Assembly (NCBI GenBank): GCA_016795365.1
Contig: JAEUHN010000053.1
Coordinates: 60,099 to 124,098, forward strand
DNA: 64,000 nt
DNA from: Verrucomicrobiaceae bacterium
Lineage (GTDB): Bacteria > Verrucomicrobiota > Verrucomicrobiia > Verrucomicrobiales > Verrucomicrobiaceae
Direction: 5' to 3'
Made by a program: the position numbers and the translations under genes. Each line of letters begins with the position of its first letter. Position 1 is the first letter of the stretch. Below are positions 47,201 through 56,200 of this stretch, piece after piece. The notes beneath the pieces are model-generated. The model ran no database searches. It was not told where the DNA came from and was given only the letters and a program-made list of their open reading frames with translations.

Positions 47201-50200
47201 CAAGCAACGGCATCCGCTCACCCAATATCGTGATCACTGCGGCAGGTGAGCCAACCTCCTCGGAAACCGGTGCGGACGGTGGCTGGGATACAGGCATCGC
47301 TGGACGCCCGTCGGATAGTAGTGCGGATCTTACCATCGACTTCGGATTCTCCTGCGCGGCAACCAATCTGTATTTGAACGGGAATATGGAAGGTGGCACC
47401 GCAGGCACCTCCGCCTTCCCGAGCGGCGGCGCTGGCATAGCAAGCAACTGGGCCGGAGGTGATCCTTCAGGCTCGATTCTTCCTTCGTTTGATTGGGCGG
47501 ATCAGGGGGCCTACATCAATGACTACACACACGCTGCGGAGGGCAGCCGTTTCTTCGCGCTTACAGGCAATGGTGGCTGTATCACGCAGGACTTCGGCGT
47601 TGGAACGGTGGTTGCAGGACGCTCGTCGTTGACGGCTGGGCAGGCCTATAACTTCAGCTTTGACTGGGCACCTTTTGATCCAGCGAAGCCTGCCGGCGAT
47701 ACGGCTGCCAGATCCGAGATGATGCTTGAGATTCTCTACTCTGACACCTCAGGCTCCAGCAGCACACAGGTGCTGCGCATACGCTCCTGGTATGACCCGC
47801 GCACCAACTCCACCGCAGTGAATTCGCGTCCTCTGGGAGCCTGGAACGCACTGGACTGGCGCCGATGCCGTGCACAGATCGTTGTTCCGCCCGCGCCGCC
47901 TGGTAAACCTGTCATTTCTTTCCAGCTCTCCTCGGGTGGTGATGGACATGTTTTGCTCGACAATTTCGTGCTCACACCCGCCTGCTCGAACAAAATGTGC
48001 AGCGTGGGCAACATTGTGTTCAACGATAGCAACGGAAATGGCATCAAGGACGCTGCAGAATCCGGCATCGACAACGTGTGGCTGCAAATCTTCCGTCAGC
48101 CGTCGTCGGGCACCCCCTTCGAAGTGCAGGATCTAGTCACGCATGACGGCGGGCAGTATTTCTTCACCGGTCTGGAACCAGGCGATTACAAGGTCGTCGT
48201 ATCGGCAGACAACTTCGTGAGCACCTTGCCGTGGTGGGGCGGCAGTTCCGCGCTTGTTGGCAGAGTCTCGTCGTCTGGTGCAGGCAATCCGAACGTGTCA
48301 GCGACGAGCGCTGTTGATGATCAAGACAAAGGTTTGGATGATGCTGCACCTCAGACCAATGGCATCGCGACAGCGACCTTTACGCTTGCCGTCGGCACCG
48401 AACCGGTCACCGGGGCGGGTGCCGAAAACGGTTTCATGCCGAACATCGACAGCGGCGCAGATGCGAGCGGCGATCTGACCATCGATCTGGGCTTTCAAGG
48501 GTCACCCACAACTGACTTTGGCGACCATATCTTTGGTAGTCTCGCCGCCAGCATGGCATCGCAGACGGCGAGTGCAGACATTCGCATCGGCACCAACGTC
48601 ACCGATGGTGAGGCCAGCGACCCTTCCGATGCTAACGCTAACAGAGACGACATCACGGGTATCAACGATGAAGACTTGTTGATACCTAGCTTCACAGTCG
48701 GCGAGGTCACGAATCTGGTCATCCCCGTAACGATCCCCGTGGTGGCAAACCTCAGCGGCAGCACGTCGCGTATCAATGTGTTCGCAGACTGGAACGGCGA
48801 TGGCGATGTGCTCGATACTAACGAGACCCTCACCGCACAAACGGTGGCCGCCGCAGGCACCAGCAATGTGACCTTTGCCCTCACGCCACCTGCGGGCACG
48901 ACGGGTGGCACGAAGTATCTGCGTATCCGCATCACAGAGGGCGACACCGTGCCGGCGTTCGCTGGCGCGTCAGCCTTGAAAGGCGAAGTCGAGGACTATG
49001 CCTTCAATGTCAGCGATGGCACGGAAACCCTGCCTGCGGGCACCTACATCATCCCGATGGACAATGCGTTGCAGGGCAACTTCAACCTCAAGGCTTATGG
49101 TCTGGCCGTGCGCCTGCTCCACGCTGATGTGGCGCTCAAGTGGATCATCAACCCGGGCAAGGGCAAAGACGGGGTGGATTTCACGGCGAACGCCTCCCGC
49201 ATCCTGCCCACGGCTGCTGCCTCGCAGAGTGTCTCCTTCCGCGCCGGACCGCTCGCGATTTATCCCGGTTCCGAAGCACAGGCACTCGCGGTGATGGCGG
49301 CCTATGGCAACAATGTCGCCGTCTATCAGCTCAACACTGCGGTGACCGTGAATGTGAACGCCAATCTCCGGCACAAGCCGAAGATCGCGGTGTTCGATCA
49401 GGGGGGGCACGGGTCACAACTCCACGTTCCAGTCCTTCAAGAAGCAGGCCTGACCATGTTCACCCACTACCAACTGCTAAACAATGCGGCGGACATCGGA
49501 GCCGGCTCTTGCTACACCATCGCCACCGAGCCGCATTCGGATGCCGTCAGTGTCGGAGCCGCTACCGCGCTGGTCGATTTCCTTCTTAGCGGCGGCAATT
49601 TCTTTGGCCAGTGCGCAGCGGTCCGGTCCTACACCCAGCATGGCGTTCTGGCGGGGTTTGAATCGGACGGAACCCTCAATGGGAGCATGATGTTTGATAA
49701 TTTCCAAGACCCGATGGCCCAATTCGAGGGCGGGCTTAGCGATGAAAGCGGTTCTGTCACAGCCTTCACGCTGACTTCCAATCCCGGCATCCGCATCGCT
49801 TACTCGTCTTCGGATGGGGCCCGCTACAAAGCCTACGCCGGACGTATCGCCGGTGCCCCGGCCAAGGGGGGCTGGGTTCATTACTTGGCAGGGCATAGTT
49901 ATGACATCGTAGGCGATATAGGATCCATCAATGGCAGGCGGATGCTACTCAACGCTGTCCTTCGTTCCGCCGATCGCCCTGATAGCTGCGGTCTCTCGAT
50001 CATGAACGGAGCGGACTTTGGAGATTTCAGCGGGTTTGTCTCCGCCGGTCAAATCGCAAGCGCGGACATCCGCATTGGCACGGCCGCCACCGACGTGAAT
50101 GTTTCAAGCCCGGCCAACGCCACTGCCACTGGTGATGATGCCACAGGCACGGATGACGAAGACCTCACCATGCCGAGCTTCACCGTGGGCAACGTTACAA

Positions 50201-53200
50201 ACCTGGTCATTCCCGTCGTCATCCCCGTGCCTGCGGCCCTCAGCGGCAGCACCGCGCGCATCAATGTGTTCGCCGACTGGAATGGCGACGGTGATGTGGC
50301 CGACACGAATGAAACCCTCACCGCTCAAACCGTCGCTGCCACGGGCAATGTCACCTTCTCTCTCTCGCCTCCTGCAGGCACGACAGCGGGCACGAAGTAT
50401 CTGCGCATTCGCATTACCGAGGGCGGCGTTGCGCCGACCTTCAGTGGTTCATTGGCTCTGAAGGGCGAGGTCGAGGATTATGCGGTCAGCGTAGTGCCGG
50501 GGCTGGATTTCGGCGATTACACTCCCTTTGCGCTCGCGCAGGCGACGGTGGTGCCAGGATTGCGTATCGGCGCCAAGGTGGACGCGGAGTTCTTCGCCAC
50601 CACAGACAGCTTCGCCAGCGGCGATGACACCACTGGCACCGATGACGAGGATGGTGTGACATGGCCGCCCGTGATCGCTGCTGGCGCAGCAACCACGATG
50701 ACGGTCACTGTGACAAACACGACGGGTGCGCCGGCCTACCTCAATGTTTGGATCGATTTCAATCACAACGGTGTCGTCACTGACGCTGGCGAACGTCTCG
50801 CCACCAACACTCTCGTGAACACGGGAGTCACCAACAGCAATCTCACTATCAATTTCACCCCGCCTGCGTCAGCCATTGAAGGCATTAGCGGGATGCGTGT
50901 CTCCCTCATCAATGCGACCACAGCTGTTTCATCAGGTAGTCTTGGCTCGGGCGAGATTGAGGATTACGCGATGCGGGTGTGTCCGAGCGTGGGCTATGCG
51001 TATGGCACTGGCATGGGTAATCTCTACGAGATTGATGTTGGCACGGGCATCGTTCGCGTTGCGACGGCAGTGCCGACGGGTTTCGACAAGGCGAATGGCG
51101 CTGCCTATGCGGAGACGCTCGGAACCAGTGGAGTGGTGATCTTCGCCACTGGCTTTACGAATGACTCGCGACTGGCGGTCTGGGATCGTGCCACGGGGGT
51201 GATCAATGTGGCGGGTGATCTAGTGAACTTCGGTTTCCCCAATTCCGCGACCATTCACAGCGGCGACTTTTACAATGGGTTTTACTACCTCGTGAATGAC
51301 GACACTGATGATCTTTGGAAGGTGAGTATCACGGGAACATCGGGAGCCTATGCGATCACTTCCGCGACGAAGGTGGCGGACCTTTTCAACAACACTCGGG
51401 CGCATGGTTATGGGGACTTTGTCATCACGCCCGGCGGCGTGCTTTACGCGCACGCCTGGATCACGCCCGGCAACACACCCGATTTCTACACTGCGGATCT
51501 GAAGCTCGCTACACCCGTCGCGACGTCTTTGGGCACTCCTGCGTTTGGACACAATGGCATCACTCTGGGGCTCAACGGGAAGTTGTATGGCGGTCTGGGG
51601 GTCAATGCCGACAATGCTGACTGGTTCGAGGTAAGTCTGTCCACCGGCCAGTCCACCTATATCAATGCCGGGTTCATCAATGGTCTCTCAGACATGACCA
51701 TGGGAGCCTGCATCCCCGCACCTATCATCACGCCACCAGCCAATGAAGATAATGGTGACTACGGCTTGTTCGCCATGGCCAGTGGCACAGTGAGCAACAA
51801 CATTCGAATGGGCGCGCTTGTGGATGCGGATAGTGCAATCACTCTCAATATGGGTGCCACAGGTGACGACACGACCGGCAGCGATGATGAGGACGGAGTG
51901 ACCTTGCCAGCCAGCATTCAGGCGGGCACCAGCGGCACTGTGAGTGTGCGCGTCACCAATACCAGCGGCGCGCCTGCGTATCTCTGCGGCTGGATTGACT
52001 TCAACGGCAATGGCTCGCTCGCTGACGCAGGCGAGAAGTTCATCAACAACGTCAGCATCGCTACCGGCACCAACAACGTCAGCACCAACTACACAATCAA
52101 CGTGCCTGCAACCGCGCTAGTGGGTAACGTGGGATTGCGCTTCCGCCTCACCTCCACGTCTGGTGCTGCGCCAACTGGGCTCGTGGGCACGGGCGAGGTA
52201 GAGGACTACGTTTTGCAGATCCTCTGTCCCACGATCACGACCGCACCCTCGGCCTTGCCTTCGGCAACGGTGACCATGGCCTACTCCACCACGCTCACCG
52301 CCTCAGGCGGTAACGCTCCTTACACCTGGGCCATCACGTCGGGTGCCCTGCCTGCGGGCATCTCGCTGAACAGCACTACGGGTGTGATCAGCGGCACGGC
52401 ACCATCGACCCCGAGCACCACCGCAATCACCTTCCAAGCAACGGACGCGCAGGGTTGCAAGGCCAGCACCAGCGGGCTCACCTTCGTGGTCGTTGGCCTG
52501 AAAGTAGGCAACCTCGTGTGGGCCGATACAAACTGTAATGGTCTCAAGGATGCCGCCGAATCTGGCATCGGTGGCATCGTAATGAGCCTCTCCACCAGGG
52601 GGCCAAATGGCATCGCGTATGATGGGGACGACGTCACTTTGAAGACGACCACGACGGCGGCTGACGGCACGTATCAATTCACCGACATCTCACCCGGCAG
52701 CTACTATGTGAAGTTCACGCCGCCTCTGGCGACCTATCCGCTGGCGACGCCGACGGTGGTAAACCTGGACAACGGAATCGACAATGACAGCAACGCGGTG
52801 CAGCCGGGAGGTGGTGGCACGGTGGTGCGCAGCCCCGTGATTGCGGTGGCTGCGGGCAGTGAGCCCACATCTGATGATGGCGATAACAACAGCGATATGA
52901 CCGTCGATTTTGGTCTGCGCCCCGGCTTCCGCATTGGCGACCTGGTGTGGAATGATATGAATGACAACGGCATCCACGAGGCGTCCGAGCCTGGGCTGAC
53001 TGGCGTGACGGTGAGCCTCATGTCCCCCGGTGCCAATGGTTTGATCGGCGGTGGTGATGATACGGTCGTGACATCCACGTCCACGAATGGTGCGGGCAAC
53101 TACTCCTTTACTTCGCCAGTGGCTGGGAACTTCTTCATCCGAGTGACTCCGCCCACAGGCTACGATGTGCCGAGCGTGATTGTGACGAGTGCGGACAACG

Positions 53201-56200
53201 GGGTGAACGATGATAACAATGGCGCGCAACCTGGTGGTGCGACAACTTTTGTTTACAGCCCGATCTTCAACCTGACCCAGTGCAAGGAACCTGGCACGGC
53301 AGGCACGACGAATGACGAGTTCACCATCGACGTGGGTCTTGCGCCTAACACACTGGGTATCGGCAATACGGTCTTCCGCGATGACAATAACGATGGTCAT
53401 AGCGGCCCCGGTGAGGGTATCGACGGTGTCACTGTGCAGCTTTACCGCTCTACCGGCACGCCAGGCACCAGCACGCCGCTGGCTACCACTACGACTTCGG
53501 GAGGCGGTCACTACCAGTTCATCAATCTCGCCCGCGACCAGTATATCGTTCACATTCCGGCGGTGATGTTCGGCACCTCAGGCGCGATGAAGGGGATGCT
53601 CAGCGTCGAAGGAGCGCAGACGGGTGCTCAGGACGACAATCTCGGTGAAGACGGTGTCGATTCAGCCATTCCCGAGACCACCGGGATCAGCTCGCGAATC
53701 GTATCTCTGTTCAATGACGCGGCTCCTGTCGATAGCGGCACCGAGACGGGTATGAACTACACGGACGACAATACCTTGCCGGGTGGCGACAATGACATCG
53801 ACTTCACCGTGGATCTAGGTTTCTATCGTTGGGTTGGGGTGGGTAACTTCGTGTTCTATGATGTCAATGGCGATGGCATCGCCTCGGCATCCGAAGGAGT
53901 TAATGGTGTTCGCGTAGAGCTGTATTCCAGCGGCCAGACGCCTGGGGTTGACACTCCGCTCGCGTGGACCACGACCGCGAATGGTGGCAAGTATCTCTTC
54001 ACCAAGATGCCTCCAGGCATCTATCGTCTCCATATTCCGAAGACCATGTTTGCCTCCACCGGACCACTGGCTGGAAAGATGAGTATCGCGCCGGGATTGT
54101 TTGGTGATGACGATGTGGGCGAAGACGGTCTCAACGACACCAGTCCTCAGGATGAGGGTGTGTCATCGGCTGAAGTTTTCCTGGTGGCAGGAGTAGCACC
54201 CACGGCTCTGAATGGTGAGACTGGCGTGGACAATACGAGCGATGACGCAACTGACGCCGCGATCAATCTGACGGTGGACTTTGGCTTCCAGGACCCGACT
54301 GCGGTAGGGAACTTGGTTTATCATGATGCCAATGCCAATGGGCACTTCGATAGTGGCGAAGGGGTCGATGGTGTGCTGGTGCAGCTCTATCGTTCCGGTA
54401 GCGTGGCCGGAACGGTGCCTCCTGTTGCCCAGATGACAACTTCGAGCGGTGGGCACTACAAGTTCAGCGGTCTCGCTGGCGGGGACTATTTCATTCATCT
54501 GCCCATTTCGAACTTTGAGACGAATGGACCGCTGGCAGGGCTGATCTCGATGTCAGGATCCGCTACGGTCAACACAGACGACAACGTGGGAGAGGACGGC
54601 CTCGACACTGTCTCACCACTCAACACGGGCATCAGCACAGCGGTCTTCACCTTGCGGGCGGGGAGTATGCCAGTGAACTCCGGCACCGAGACAGGATATC
54701 TCGCTGCTGAGGATGATGCGAACATTCAGGATGCGAACGGGAACATGACGATCGACCTCGGTTTGGTGGAACCCGATCCGAACCGTGTGGGCCTTGGCAA
54801 TGCCGTTTTCAATGACCTCAATGGGGATGGTGTTTTCACCGACGGCGAAGGCGTGGATGGCGTGATCGTGCAGCTCTACAACACATCGAACACGCTCGTC
54901 GCCACCACGACCACGGGCAGCGGCGGGTGTTACCTGTTCAGTAATCTGGCACCGGGCACATACTATGTGAAGCTTCCTGCATCCAACTGGACAGGCAGTG
55001 GTGCCCTCAAGGGACTGCTGTCCATTCCGGGACAAGGTGGTGACAACGGTCAGGATGATGACCTTGATGAAAACGGTGACGATCCAGCCAGCCCATCGAC
55101 GACAGGAGTCCGAAGCACGAACATCACTCTCGCGGTCAACACGGAGCCAACGAACTACGACACTGAAGTGGGCAAAAACACGCTGATCGACGAAGGACTG
55201 GACGAGAACTATGACCTCACCGTGGACTTCGGCTTCTACGATCGTTGTGGCGTTGGCAACTTGGTGTTCGTCGATGCGAACGGCAATGGCAAAGCTGACA
55301 ACAATGAAGGCGTGTCGGGTGTGACAGTGAAGCTCTTCGCTGCGGGGGCCGATCCGCGATTCGACACACCGCTCGCGACACAGGTCACCGAGACGACCCG
55401 CAAAGGCTTCTTCATGTTCCTCGATCTGAACCCAGGGGCCTACTTCTTGCACATTCCTGCTGCTATGTTCCAGACGGGGGGACCTTTGCTTGGCAAGGCG
55501 AGCATGACGGGAGTGGAGGCTACGTCAGTGGACGATAGTAGTGGCGAGAACGGGATTGATCCGGGCGACATTGCTGACGAAGGCATCAGCACAGAGGTCT
55601 TCATTTTGCGTCCAGGCACGATGCCATCGACGACCGAGACGGGACTCTTTGGTAATGCTGACAACAGCAGCCCCAATGGCATCAGTGGCTACAACATCGA
55701 TCTGACCAAGGACTTCGGCTTCGTTTCAAATGCCTGCATTGGCAATCTGGTGTTCAAGGACTTGGATCGTGATGGCAAGTTCACCAGCGGGGTCGATGTC
55801 GGCGTCGATGGTGTGACGGTGCAACTGTGGTCGGGCACAACACTCAAGGACACGAAGGTGACCGCCAATGGGGGGCTATATGAGTTCTGCACGGTGCCTG
55901 GTTCTTACTCGATCAAGATACCGGCTTCGATGTTCCAGACAGGTGCTCCGCTGGCTTATCTCCAGGCGACGACTCTGGGCTCTTTTATGGCCACGGGGTC
56001 CACCACGAACTGGCAGGACGACAATGGGGGGCAGGACGCATCGGACAATGGCAGCCCGCTTACCAATGGTGCTTCCACTGGCACTTTTGCAACGGCGGTA
56101 AACACGATGCCCGGACCGCAGACGGGTGAGACTGGATTCGCCAGTTCGTCGGATGATATGACTGAGACTGATGTCAATCTTACCATCGACCTTGGCTTCA

